DNA from: Acaryochloris sp. IP29b_bin.176
GTDB lineage: Bacteria; Cyanobacteriota; Cyanobacteriia; Thermosynechococcales; Thermosynechococcaceae
DNA length: 32,762 bases
NCBI GenBank assembly: GCA_028285315.1
Contig: JANQPU010000352.1
Coordinates: forward strand, 1 to 32,762
Direction of reading: 5' to 3'
Shown piece after piece: positions 25,045 through 32,762 of the stretch. Each line of letters starts with the position of its first letter. Position 1 is the stretch's first letter. The notes under the pieces are model-generated. The model worked only from the letters and a program-made list of their open reading frames with translations, did no database searches and had not been told where the DNA came from. A program made the translations under genes and the position numbers.

Positions 25045-25354
25045 GGGCAGGCTCCTGTTAGCCAAAAGATCAATAGATTTCCTATCAAAATGGGGATGCT
25101 TTTTACCACCTCCTACTCTTCATCTCTATTGAATACTGAAGACGATATGCTGACGGACTTTGTGGGTTAATCTCTTTGATGTAGGCCAAATAAAGGCAGA
25201 ATCGCCATGACTCATACCTAAGATCTATGTGATCTACTGGTTTAGCATTCTCAACATTTTGAATGACTTTTCAGCTTTATGATTAGGAATTATTCTACCT
25301 GAGAGATGAATCAATCAATTGTGAATTAATGTTGTCGCTAGTGAGGAAAAAGAA
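25045..25354. other. Divergent intergenic region between CHAT and TpsA genes
   Basis: This 310-nt stretch should hold promoters for both flanking genes. A 71-residue plus-strand frame at its left edge overlaps the CHAT signal-peptide region and reads as antisense shadow. I see TTTTCA and TATTCT spaced 17 nt before the TpsA start as a weak promoter candidate, and no other structure. Confidence 0.5.
25052..25056 (-). promoter_or_regulatory. Ribosome binding site for the GTG start of the CHAT gene
   Basis: AGGAG on the minus strand lies 7 nt before GTG 25044, which decides the start against the upstream TTG. Confidence 0.6.
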
Positions 25355-28300
25355 GTGACACAACGCATTCGAAAGCAAAGCTATTTTTCTCATAGGTTAA
25401 AGTTCGGTAGTTCCTGGAAAACTGTTTCTAGCTGTTTACTAGGATTTACCCTTTTAGCGCCTCCTGGTTTTGCCCAAGTGATACCGGATCAAACACTTGG
25501 TAGAGAACGGTCACAGGTCAAAACGATCGATGCTATTAACCAACGGATTGAGGGAGGAGCGACCCAAGGCAGCAATCTATTTCATAGCTTTCTGGACTTT
25601 AATGTTGATGAAGGTCGAGGGGTCTATTTTGCCAACCCTAATGGCATTGACAGCATTCTTTCGCGGGTGACAGGCAATAATCCATCTCACATTTTGGGGA
25701 GATTGGGGGTCTTAGGTAAAGCAGATTTATATTTGCTGAATCCAAATGGAATTGTGTTTGGTCCTAATGCCAGTTTGGATATCCAAGGATCGTTTTATGG
25801 AAGCACTGCTAATCATATTGCCTTAGGTGAAGCGGGAGTATTTAGTGCTGTAGCGCCCCAACAAAGTCAACTCCTCTCCGTCCAACCGCAGTCTGATTTC
25901 CTGAGCCAAGCAGCCCATCACCAAGGATCTATCATTAACCAAGCCCAATTGACGACAGGACAAGATCTCAGTTTGACGGCAGGAGAGTTGGATTTAACAG
26001 GTCAATTACGGGCGGGGGCTAATTTAACCCTTCAAGCTACAGATAACATTAAAATTCGAGATAGTCAGACCAGCCCATTTATCGCCGCAGCGGGCATCCA
26101 TCTTTTGATCCAGGGCAATCAAACTGTAGACATTTTTGCGTTGAATCACCCTGAGAGTGGCTTGTTCTCAGGTGGAGATATGGTGTTGAGATCTACTCAA
26201 CCTATACTTGGAGATGCACATTTTAATAGTATAGGAAACTATCAAATCGAGAATTTATATGGAGAGTTAGGGGATTTCCTAAGCTTAGATGATCCAGTAA
26301 TTCAATCCCTTGGTGATGTTACTTTTAACTCTTATAGTGGTACATCCCTACATATTCTAGCAGGAGGTAAAGTCCAAATTCCAGGTTTCATCCAAATAAC
26401 TGGACCAGATATATCCAATGGTGTTGTGGAAACGGTGACGCTATCGGATGGCTCATCTTTAAATATCAATGGCTTGAGTGAAGCAACTTTAGATATTCGG
26501 GCTGGAGTAAAGCCAGAATTTATAACGAGTTCATCGTTTAACCCTAATAACTTCTTCCCTTTTGATTTTAATAATTTACTTCTAAACCCTAATTTAGGTG
26601 ATCCACCTAGCCTAAGTTTGTCTGCTAGTGGAGCTGATATCAATATTGGTTCAATTATATTTCTCCCTACATCTGGCAAGATTTTGTTAACCAATCAATA
26701 TCAACCCAATACATCGCTCTCTGGTGATATAAAATCTTCGGCAACTTTGGGAAGCGCAATATCCACAAATGGTGGTCAAATTTTTATTGATTCTAGGAGA
26801 GATATACAAATTAGTGGAATAGTTTCAACTACATCATCTTCTTTTTTTGGCAATGGAGGCAATATATCTTTTTTTGCTAATCGAGATATTATTTTTCAAC
26901 CTGATACACTGATCGACTCAAGTGGGTTTCTTAGTGGAGCAATAACTTTAAAGAGTAGAGATAATATTTTGCTTACTAGAAGCAGATTAGTTAGCGAAAG
27001 TTTTGCTGATAAATCTGGATTAAAAGGTGGTAGTATTAATATTTTTTCTAAAAATCTTTCGTTGATAGATAACAACACGATTTTTTCTAGAACTCAAGGC
27101 CAAGCAGATGCAGGTGATGTAAAGATAAATGTTGATAAGTTAATTGCTCAGGATGGCTCATTCATATCAACTTCAGCTTTTCCTAATACAACTGGTAGAG
27201 GAGGAAATTTAGAAGTAAATTCTAAATATATTGAGTTAGTTGGTTCGACGCAATTTATTGACCCCCAAGGTCCCATAACAACTCAAGCAAGTGGACTTCG
27301 GTCTCAAACGGCTGGTCTGGGTAACGGTGGAAATTTGACTATCAATACTGAAGAACTAATTGTTCGAGATGGGGCGGGAATATCTACACAGACATTGGGA
27401 GAAGGAAAAGGAGGCAAACTAGATATAAATGCAACTAAATCAATTACTTTGAGTGGTGTTTCTTTAGGACAGGGTCCTACTTTGCCTAGTGGCTTATTTA
27501 CAATTACTTCAGGGTTTCTAACTGATAATTTTGCAGGTAGGGGTGGTGATCTTAGTATTGTAACTGGAAAATTGATAGTGAACGATGGTGCAAAAATTGA
27601 AGGGTCAACTACTGCTGAAGGTTCAGCAGGAAATATTCTCATCTTTGCAAAAGAATTGACTGAATTAGACGGTCTAGACTCAGGAATATTTGCTGAAAGT
27701 TCCAATGAATTTCTACCTCAGCAACAAGAGGCTGGAAATGCTGGCAGAATATCAATTAAAACTGGACAATTAAAACTGGATAACGGATCTAAAATATCTT
27801 CTGCTACCTCTACAAGTAGTAACTCAGGAAAGATCAATCTAGTTGTTGGAAAGAGCTTACTCATCATGAATGGTAGTCAGATACTATCCAATTCTATTGG
27901 AATTGGCAGTGCTGGTGATGTAGATATATCTGTAAAAGATAATATCTCTTTGGATGGAGTTGGAATGCAAGGTCCAAGTGGTATTTTTACCTTTATTGAT
28001 TTTGTTCCAATTGTAGACTTTCAGAGTAATCGTTTGGGAGGAAATATATCAATTAACTCTAAATCGTTATCCTTAACAAATGGTGCTCAACTAAATACAC
28101 TAACTAATGGTATAGGAAGTGCAGGAAATGTCAAGATTAACGTTGAAGACTTTGTGAACCTTTCCAATAGTGGATCTATTTTTAGTACTGCTGAGTTTTC
28201 GGCAATAGGAAGAGGCGGCTCAGTAAATATAAAGGCAAAAACATTAAATCTTGATAACAATGCCCAAATTGCAACTAATACATTAAGTCCATTTCCTACT

Positions 28301-29830
28301 ATTACTAATTCATTTGATATTTTACCCAGTCAGGCGGGAGATATAACCATATTTACGGATGAATCGATTTCTCTAAATTCAAACAGTGGCATATTAAGTT
28401 CTGTAGAAGCTGGAGGGATTGGTAACAGTGGTAACATCAATATCTATACCTCACAGTTGAATGTGTTCAACGGCTCACAAATTCAAGCGGCATTACTACG
28501 TGAACAGAATGGAGTCCCTGGAGGTCAAGGTAGGGGAGGGGCAATTAACATCAATGCTAGTGACTCAGTTACATTATCTGGTATTGGCTCAACAGGCTTC
28601 TCTAGTGGATTACTAGTTCTAAGTGAAAGAGGAGCATTTGGTCCAGCAGGTGATATTGAAGTAACAACAGGCGATTTTCAAGTTTCAAATGGAGCTATTG
28701 TTGCTGCAGGAATATTCAACGACGGTGGGCAAGGAGGCGACATCACTATTAATGCCCAGAATTTTAAAGCTTTAGATGGGGGGCAAATTCTTACCAACAC
28801 ACGAAGCAGTCGTGATGCTGGCTCGATCAAGCTTAATGTTGCTGATAGTTTACTCATCGAAGGAAGTGATGTTAATTTCAGTAGTCGCCTGAATCTCGTA
28901 AGGCAGCAACTACAACTATCTAACTCAAGCGATCGCTTGGACGATGTTGTTATTAATGAAGGACCAAATAGTGGCCTTTTTGCCAATACTGGATCAAATT
29001 CTACTGGCAATGGTGGGAATATTACCATCGATCCCACTATTGTTATTCTGCGCAATGGAGCAACCATCTCAGTTAATAGTCAAGGTTTTGGTCGAGGTGG
29101 TGATATTAATGTCATCGTTAATGGTCTTTTTAGTGCTACTGATAGTACAATTACTACCTCGGCAGACCGATCTTCTGGAGGTGCAATTTCCATTCAAGCC
29201 AAAGACATTCGCTTATTTGGTGACAGTGATATTACAACTCAGGTTGGCAGCGGAGTGGGGACAGGTGGTGATATTGTCTTGACGGCAGATTCCATCATTG
29301 CCTTTGACGATAGTGACATTTTGGCATTTGCCCAAGATGGTAGAGGTGGAGATATCACCCTCAATACTCCTGCGTTCTTTGGAGAAAATTTCTTTGGCGT
29401 TGTTCTATCTGGTGTTGACCCTGACACCCTTGATGGCAATAATCGCGTTGACCTTAACGCCACTGGACAAACATCAGGCATTATCACTGTTCCCGACGTT
29501 AGCTTCATTCAGAATAATCTTACCGAATTGCCTGAGAACCTTGTCAATCCAGAGAATTTACTAGCCAATAGCTGTATTGTTCGCACCGCAGATCAGGAAC
29601 AAGGAAAATTTATCGTCACAGGCCCCGGAGGCTTACCTAAACGTCCCGGTGACGCTCCCCTTTCCTCTTTCCCTACAGGCACTGTCCAAACCCCCAACAA
29701 CTCACCCACCTCTCCACAATCTAATTCTGATATTAGCTGGCAATCAGGGGAACCCATCGTGGAACCTCAAGGGGTGTATCAACTCGAAAATGGACAATTG
29801 GTGATGAGCCGGGAATGCTCCGATCTTTAA
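25355..29830 (+). CDS. TpsA-type filamentous haemagglutinin exoprotein
   Basis: The 1491-aa protein has a long signal peptide (residues 1-40, core CLLGFTLLAPPGFA) and then a TPS secretion domain (about 41-300). The TPS domain has the diagnostic FANPNGIDSILSRVTG, LLNPNGIVFGPNASL and DIQGSFYGSTANHI. The rest is a beta-helix passenger with some twenty units carrying G-x-GG-D/N-I (GRGGNLEVNS, GNGGNLTINT, GSAGNVKINV, GRGGDITLN). It ends with a Cys-containing NSCIVRTADQEQGKF segment and a Pro/Ser/Asn tail. Such proteins are exported through a TpsB partner and attach to or leave the cell surface; adhesion is the usual role. It starts with GTG, preceded by GAGGA at about 8 nt. The frame is intact. 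The likely TpsB partner is encoded 970 nt downstream. Confidence 0.92.
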   Translation: MTQRIRKQSYFSHRLKFGSSWKTVSSCLLGFTLLAPPGFAQVIPDQTLGRERSQVKTIDAINQRIEGGATQGSNLFHSFLDFNVDEGRGVYFANPNGIDSILSRVTGNNPSHILGRLGVLGKADLYLLNPNGIVFGPNASLDIQGSFYGSTANHIALGEAGVFSAVAPQQSQLLSVQPQSDFLSQAAHHQGSIINQAQLTTGQDLSLTAGELDLTGQLRAGANLTLQATDNIKIRDSQTSPFIAAAGIHLLIQGNQTVDIFALNHPESGLFSGGDMVLRSTQPILGDAHFNSIGNYQIENLYGELGDFLSLDDPVIQSLGDVTFNSYSGTSLHILAGGKVQIPGFIQITGPDISNGVVETVTLSDGSSLNINGLSEATLDIRAGVKPEFITSSSFNPNNFFPFDFNNLLLNPNLGDPPSLSLSASGADINIGSIIFLPTSGKILLTNQYQPNTSLSGDIKSSATLGSAISTNGGQIFIDSRRDIQISGIVSTTSSSFFGNGGNISFFANRDIIFQPDTLIDSSGFLSGAITLKSRDNILLTRSRLVSESFADKSGLKGGSINIFSKNLSLIDNNTIFSRTQGQADAGDVKINVDKLIAQDGSFISTSAFPNTTGRGGNLEVNSKYIELVGSTQFIDPQGPITTQASGLRSQTAGLGNGGNLTINTEELIVRDGAGISTQTLGEGKGGKLDINATKSITLSGVSLGQGPTLPSGLFTITSGFLTDNFAGRGGDLSIVTGKLIVNDGAKIEGSTTAEGSAGNILIFAKELTELDGLDSGIFAESSNEFLPQQQEAGNAGRISIKTGQLKLDNGSKISSATSTSSNSGKINLVVGKSLLIMNGSQILSNSIGIGSAGDVDISVKDNISLDGVGMQGPSGIFTFIDFVPIVDFQSNRLGGNISINSKSLSLTNGAQLNTLTNGIGSAGNVKINVEDFVNLSNSGSIFSTAEFSAIGRGGSVNIKAKTLNLDNNAQIATNTLSPFPTITNSFDILPSQAGDITIFTDESISLNSNSGILSSVEAGGIGNSGNINIYTSQLNVFNGSQIQAALLREQNGVPGGQGRGGAININASDSVTLSGIGSTGFSSGLLVLSERGAFGPAGDIEVTTGDFQVSNGAIVAAGIFNDGGQGGDITINAQNFKALDGGQILTNTRSSRDAGSIKLNVADSLLIEGSDVNFSSRLNLVRQQLQLSNSSDRLDDVVINEGPNSGLFANTGSNSTGNGGNITIDPTIVILRNGATISVNSQGFGRGGDINVIVNGLFSATDSTITTSADRSSGGAISIQAKDIRLFGDSDITTQVGSGVGTGGDIVLTADSIIAFDDSDILAFAQDGRGGDITLNTPAFFGENFFGVVLSGVDPDTLDGNNRVDLNATGQTSGIITVPDVSFIQNNLTELPENLVNPENLLANSCIVRTADQEQGKFIVTGPGGLPKRPGDAPLSSFPTGTVQTPNNSPTSPQSNSDISWQSGEPIVEPQGVYQLENGQLVMSRECSDL

Positions 29831-29928
29831 GGTATGGAGACAACAAGCTTTCCAGATTAAACGGTTTTAACAAGCCCTAATTGTACAGTTTCCTGCACTT
29901 TCGCTTGCATAAGTCGGATATCAATTGA

Positions 29929-29963
29929 TCCTGTTTCGGCCGTGAAGTTCACATAAAACAGGA
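29929..29963 (+). terminator. Putative terminator after the TpsA gene
   Basis: TCCTGTTT (29929-29936) pairs with AAACAGGA (29956-29963), with an inner GTGAA/TTCAC hairpin. A T-rich stretch follows on the plus strand. It lies about 100 nt after the TpsA stop, so it is suggestive rather than certain. Confidence 0.4.
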
Positions 29964-30099
29964 ATGATTTCTTAGTTTCTTTCTCTTATTGTGAGGATTA
30001 AGTCAAGGTCAATTACTTAATAAAAGACACTAAATTTCAGATTTAACTGTGTCTTTTGACCCAGACTCAATCCTATGCTCAAGACCACAGAGGCTAACC

Positions 30100-30564
30100 A
30101 TGTCTTTACTATCACCCACAAATATTTTTGAGGCAACCATTTCTCCTTTCAATATTAATAACGATCCCACTAACTTAGTGGGTAGAGGTTTAGTCGCAAG
30201 TGGCGGAATTGGCCCTATTCCATTTTCAGATACTGCCGCTGCGGTACAGATGTTTCCCCGAGCTTTTGATCCCTATCTAACCAATACGATCGATCCTCTC
30301 ACGGGTGGATTTTTTTCAGGAACGATTGATTTTCCTTCACTAGATACGAGTATTTTTAATAGCTTGACACCGATGCTAGCGCCTCTTGCTACCTTTGACC
30401 CAGCAACATCCCCTGTTAGCTTTGGAGCAAATGTCTTAGGTCTCTCTAGTGGTCTTTCCTTTGCAAACTCGGATCCATTTGCCAATACTTTTAATCAAGG
30501 CATCGATTCAGTATTTGCAGGTCTTAGTCTAGTAGGAATTACACCCCAAACATTAGGATTTTGA
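30100..30564 (+). CDS. Protein of unknown function between tpsA and tpsB (154 aa)
   Basis: I do not recognise this protein. It is rich in Gly, Ser, Phe, Pro, Asn and Asp and has no Cys, Lys-rich segment or obvious signal peptide. It contains repeated small-residue/Phe-rich pieces (GRGLVASGGIGPIPFSD; FFSGTIDFPSLDTSIF; GLSSGLSFANSDPFANTF), suggesting a beta-rich or extracellular fold. ATG 30100 was chosen because AGAGG lies 6 nt upstream; a GTG at 30049 would extend it by 17 residues without such a site. It lies between the exoprotein and its transporter and is followed by a very strong hairpin, so it appears to be its own transcription unit or the end of the tpsA unit. It could be a second TPS cargo or an envelope protein. 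Confidence 0.7.
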   Translation: MSLLSPTNIFEATISPFNINNDPTNLVGRGLVASGGIGPIPFSDTAAAVQMFPRAFDPYLTNTIDPLTGGFFSGTIDFPSLDTSIFNSLTPMLAPLATFDPATSPVSFGANVLGLSSGLSFANSDPFANTFNQGIDSVFAGLSLVGITPQTLGF

Positions 30565-30634
30565 GACTCATAAACTGATCGTTTTTAATAATTGGGATTT
30601 GTACCGTTCGATAAAAATCCTTTCATAAATCATA

Positions 30635-30684
30635 GAGCTTCCATAGTCTATATTCATTAGGATGAATATAGACTATGGAAGCTC
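30635..30684 (+). terminator. Perfect 23-bp hairpin, probable intrinsic terminator
   Basis: Bases 30635-30657 are exactly complementary to 30662-30684, with a 4-nt TAGG loop. The stem begins GAGCTTCCATAG. A T-run (TTTTTT at 30694-30699) follows about 10 nt later on the plus strand. It lies 71 nt after the 154-aa gene and 118 nt before the TpsB start, so it would separate the two. The stem is far longer than a usual terminator and could also be an RNase III site or a remnant of a mobile repeat. Confidence 0.65.
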
Positions 30685-30801
30685 AGATTTGCATTTTTTA
30701 TTGCAGACAATTTTTGTTTAAAGTCGTAAATTTTATTTTGGATTAGTATCACTAGTATTTTATACTTCGACATTAATATTATCGAATTTGGGGCTAATCC
30801 A

Positions 30802-32538
30802 GTGAACCCTACCTTGAGATTTATTGTTGTTATCGGGTCTATTTCTGCCTCATTATCAGGTACCTGCATTGCTTCTCAAGCTCAAACTACATCGCCTCCA
30901 GGGGTTGATCTGCCACCCAATATTCCAGGGACTATTGATCAAACCCTACCTACACCCTCTGAATCGAACCCTCTACCTACCCCTAATCTAGAGCCTCCAC
31001 CTGATCCTAACCTCAAGGTTCCTGATTTGTTAAATCCACCGGAGACAGGTGACTTACCTGAGCAGCGCTTTTTCATACAGCGGATCGAAGTGATAGGAAA
31101 CACCGTTCTCCAATCCGATATCTTCAAGCTGGTGCAGCCCTTTGAGAACCGCGAAGTCACTTTTAATGAGTTAATTGGATTACGGTCTGCGATTACGCAA
31201 CTGTACATCGACAATGGCTACATCACTTCTGGTGCTTTTTTGCCCAACAACCAAGATCTTAGTGACGGGATTGTCCAGATCCAGGTAGTTGAGGGAGAAA
31301 TTGAGCGGATTGAAATTCGAGGGTTGAAGCGACTACGAGAGTCTTATGTGCGCAATCGCATTACCCTTGGCACTGATACTCCCCTCAATCAACAGCGTCT
31401 AGAAAGAGAGCTACAACTCCTCCAGCTCGATCCACTCATTGAGAAAATAGAAACTGAACTTACCTCTGGGAGTACTCCGGGGCAAAATGTCTTGTTGGTC
31501 GATGTCAATCAAGCTCCCGGTTTTCAAACCAATCTCGCTTTTGATAATTACCGAGCACCCAGTATTGGCACCTTACAGGGTACCGCTGAAGTGGCTCATA
31601 ATAATGTTCTAGGGTTTGGCGATCGCTTCTTCGGAACATACAGCATTTCAGAAGGTTTAAACACCTTTGATTTAAGCTATAACTTCCCTATCAATGCCCG
31701 TAACGGTTCCGTGGGAGTCCAATTCAGTAATAGTGATAGCGAAATTGTGGAAGAAGCCTTTCGCGATCTGGGCATAAAAAGTGATGCCCAAACCTTATCC
31801 TTTAGCATTCGCCAACCTATTATTCGTGAACCCGAACAGGAATTTGCGCTGGGATTGAGCTTTGACCTGCGTCGTAGTCAGACGTTTCTATTGGATGATA
31901 TTCCCTTTTCCTTCTCTCCAGGTCCACGGGAAGGAGAGTCTAAGGTCCGAGCGTTGCGGTTTACCCAAGACTGGATTGATAGAAAAGCCCAGCGGATTTT
32001 AGCAGCTCGATCTCAGTTTAGTTGGGGACTCAATATCTTTGATGCAACGGTCAACGATACAGGGCCTTCTGCTGAGTTTTTCTCCTGGTTGGGTCAATTT
32101 CAATGGGTGCAACAGCTCTCGGCTCGTCATCTCATGGTCACTCAAATAAGGGCTCAACTGACACCCAATTCATTACTGCCTTTGGAAAAGTTTAGTATAG
32201 GTGGCATCGATACGGTTCGGGGCTATGCCCAAAACCAACTGTTGGCAGATAATGGCGTCCTCGCCTCTGTTGAATTTCGCATCCCCCTCTTATCAGATGT
32301 GGATCGCTTACAACTGACTCCCTTCTTTGAAATGGGAAAGGTATGGAATAACTCAGGATTAGATCTAGATCAATCTACCTTAGCTAGCATCGGTCTGGGT
32401 GCACGGTGGCATATTTACAAAGGTCTTAGAGCTAGAGTGGACTTTGGTGTTCCTTTGCTCAACACCAGGGATCAAGGAAATTCTCTACAAGAAGCAGGAT
32501 TTTATTTTTCTCTCCAATACACTCCTCCAGGATGGTAA
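30802..32538 (+). CDS. TpsB/ShlB-type outer membrane transporter (Omp85 family)
   Basis: The 578-aa protein has a signal peptide (residues 1-27, FIVVIGSISASLSG, cleavage near SQA). A Pro-rich stretch (30-85) follows, then two POTRA domains (about 90-166, FFIQRIEVIGNTVLQSDIF; and 167-238, IERIEIRGLKRLRESYV) and a C-terminal 16-strand barrel region. The barrel includes FSIGGIDTVRGYAQNQLL, whose VRGY motif is the conserved loop-6 tip of this family. TpsB proteins bind the TPS domain of their partner and pass it across the outer membrane. The obvious partner is the 1491-aa exoprotein upstream. It starts with GTG, with only a weak GGGG upstream. It ends in YTPPGW rather than a C-terminal Phe, which is slightly unusual for a barrel protein. 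Confidence 0.9.
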   Translation: MNPTLRFIVVIGSISASLSGTCIASQAQTTSPPGVDLPPNIPGTIDQTLPTPSESNPLPTPNLEPPPDPNLKVPDLLNPPETGDLPEQRFFIQRIEVIGNTVLQSDIFKLVQPFENREVTFNELIGLRSAITQLYIDNGYITSGAFLPNNQDLSDGIVQIQVVEGEIERIEIRGLKRLRESYVRNRITLGTDTPLNQQRLERELQLLQLDPLIEKIETELTSGSTPGQNVLLVDVNQAPGFQTNLAFDNYRAPSIGTLQGTAEVAHNNVLGFGDRFFGTYSISEGLNTFDLSYNFPINARNGSVGVQFSNSDSEIVEEAFRDLGIKSDAQTLSFSIRQPIIREPEQEFALGLSFDLRRSQTFLLDDIPFSFSPGPREGESKVRALRFTQDWIDRKAQRILAARSQFSWGLNIFDATVNDTGPSAEFFSWLGQFQWVQQLSARHLMVTQIRAQLTPNSLLPLEKFSIGGIDTVRGYAQNQLLADNGVLASVEFRIPLLSDVDRLQLTPFFEMGKVWNNSGLDLDQSTLASIGLGARWHIYKGLRARVDFGVPLLNTRDQGNSLQEAGFYFSLQYTPPGW

Positions 32539-32633
32539 GAAAAATATTATCCGGATTGGTTCAAAAGTGGGTAACACTGTCTGGATCGATCAAGGTAATC
32601 TGAAGGATTGTTGTCACCACTGTGAATTAACCC

Positions 32634-32762
32634 TCAAGCATGATTTCGACTCAACACCCGCTCCTCAATCTCCCGTCTAACCTTGCCCTTCTTCCGTCCT
32701 GAAACCTCAAGGGTTAGTCCCACCTGGACAACATTCGAGGGCAGATCCACTGCTTGGATCGG
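32634..32762 (-). CDS. 3' end of an unidentified minus-strand gene (partial)
   Basis: On the minus strand a frame enters from the window edge and runs 42 codons to a TGA at 32634. It reads PIQAVDLPSNVVQVGLTLEV, then a basic helix SGRKKGKVRREIEERVLSRN and HA. Hydrophobic/hydrophilic alternation followed by a charged helix looks protein-like. The gene body lies outside the window, so I cannot name it. It converges with the TpsB gene. Confidence 0.4.
   Translation of the reverse strand, partial: PIQAVDLPSNVVQVGLTLEVSGRKKGKVRREIEERVLSRNHA

Larger units (their letters stand above)
10403..31626. repeat. HIP1 palindromes (GCGATCGC), at least ten copies
   Basis: GCGATCGC occurs at 10403, 13386, 13675, 14865, 15590, 17265, 23350, 24664, 28929 and 31619. 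This is far above the roughly 0.5 copies expected for an 8-mer in this length. HIP1 is a hallmark of many cyanobacterial genomes. None was noticed in the Hsp70 cluster (1-9500), although half-sites occur there. Confidence 0.85.

Noticed and set aside
24955-25170. 71-residue plus-strand frame at the start of the CHAT gene
   Set aside because: It is mostly antisense to the CHAT signal-peptide region, has no ribosome binding site and has low-complexity polar composition; treated as a shadow frame.
26800-29380. Recurrent short motifs across the exoprotein gene
   Set aside because: They are imperfect protein-level beta-helix units (GxGGDI type), not CRISPR repeats or recombination sites.
32399-32680. 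93-residue plus-strand frame overlapping the end of the TpsB gene
   Set aside because: More than half overlaps the barrel-coding sequence in another frame, and the remainder overlaps the better-looking minus-strand partial gene.

Overview
The window looks like a chromosomal stretch of a cyanobacterium. The palindrome GCGATCGC (HIP1 core) occurs at least ten times in 33 kb, where about 0.5 would be expected by chance. The gene families are also typically cyanobacterial: DUF1822, DUF928, CHASE2 kinase, secreted TPR-CHAT protein and two-partner-secretion exoproteins with an NPNG-type TPS domain. I cannot fix the genus from sequence alone. No rRNA, tRNA, CRISPR array, insertion sequence or integrase was seen.

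Left arm (40-9499, minus strand). Read in the direction of transcription it runs: a sigma-70-like factor; an overlapping DUF1822 protein; an Hsp70-like protein with an unknown C-terminal domain; an acidic coiled-coil protein; an Hsp70-like protein ending in a hydrophobic membrane segment; and an Hsp70-like protein carrying TPR repeats and a PH-like tail. A truncated caspase-like fragment lies at the window edge. The three Hsp70-like proteins share a nearly full ATPase domain, but none has a recognisable substrate-binding domain. In its place each has a different C-terminal module.

Right arm, first part (9929-19314, plus strand). Tightly spaced genes encode: an acidic C39-like cysteine peptidase with Ca-binding DxDGDG repeats; an orphan 177-aa protein; two dynamin-like GTPases that overlap by 8 nt; a GrpE-like nucleotide exchange factor; an orphan coiled-coil protein; and a response regulator and CHASE2 histidine kinase that overlap by 8 nt. 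A GrpE-like exchange factor beside three NBD-only Hsp70s and a dynamin pair, transcribed divergently from a sigma factor, suggests one chaperone/membrane-remodelling system. That is the most interesting candidate in the window. Joint function is inference from gene order.

Right arm, second part (19544-32538). This part holds: a small secreted protein; a Ser/Thr kinase with one transmembrane segment and a cysteine-containing outer domain; a secreted DUF928 protein; a convergent secreted TPR-CHAT protein (minus strand); a 1491-aa TpsA exoprotein; a 154-aa orphan; and its probable TpsB/Omp85 transporter. It resembles a cell-envelope signalling and secretion locus. At the right edge is the 3' end of an unidentified minus-strand gene.

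Several starts were set by ribosome binding sites rather than by the longest frame: 7061, 11612, 13656, 16743, 17407 (TTG), 25044 (GTG) and 30100. Notable non-coding structure includes three consecutive stem-loops in the 550-nt gap at 2353-2903 and a perfect 23-bp hairpin at 30635-30684.
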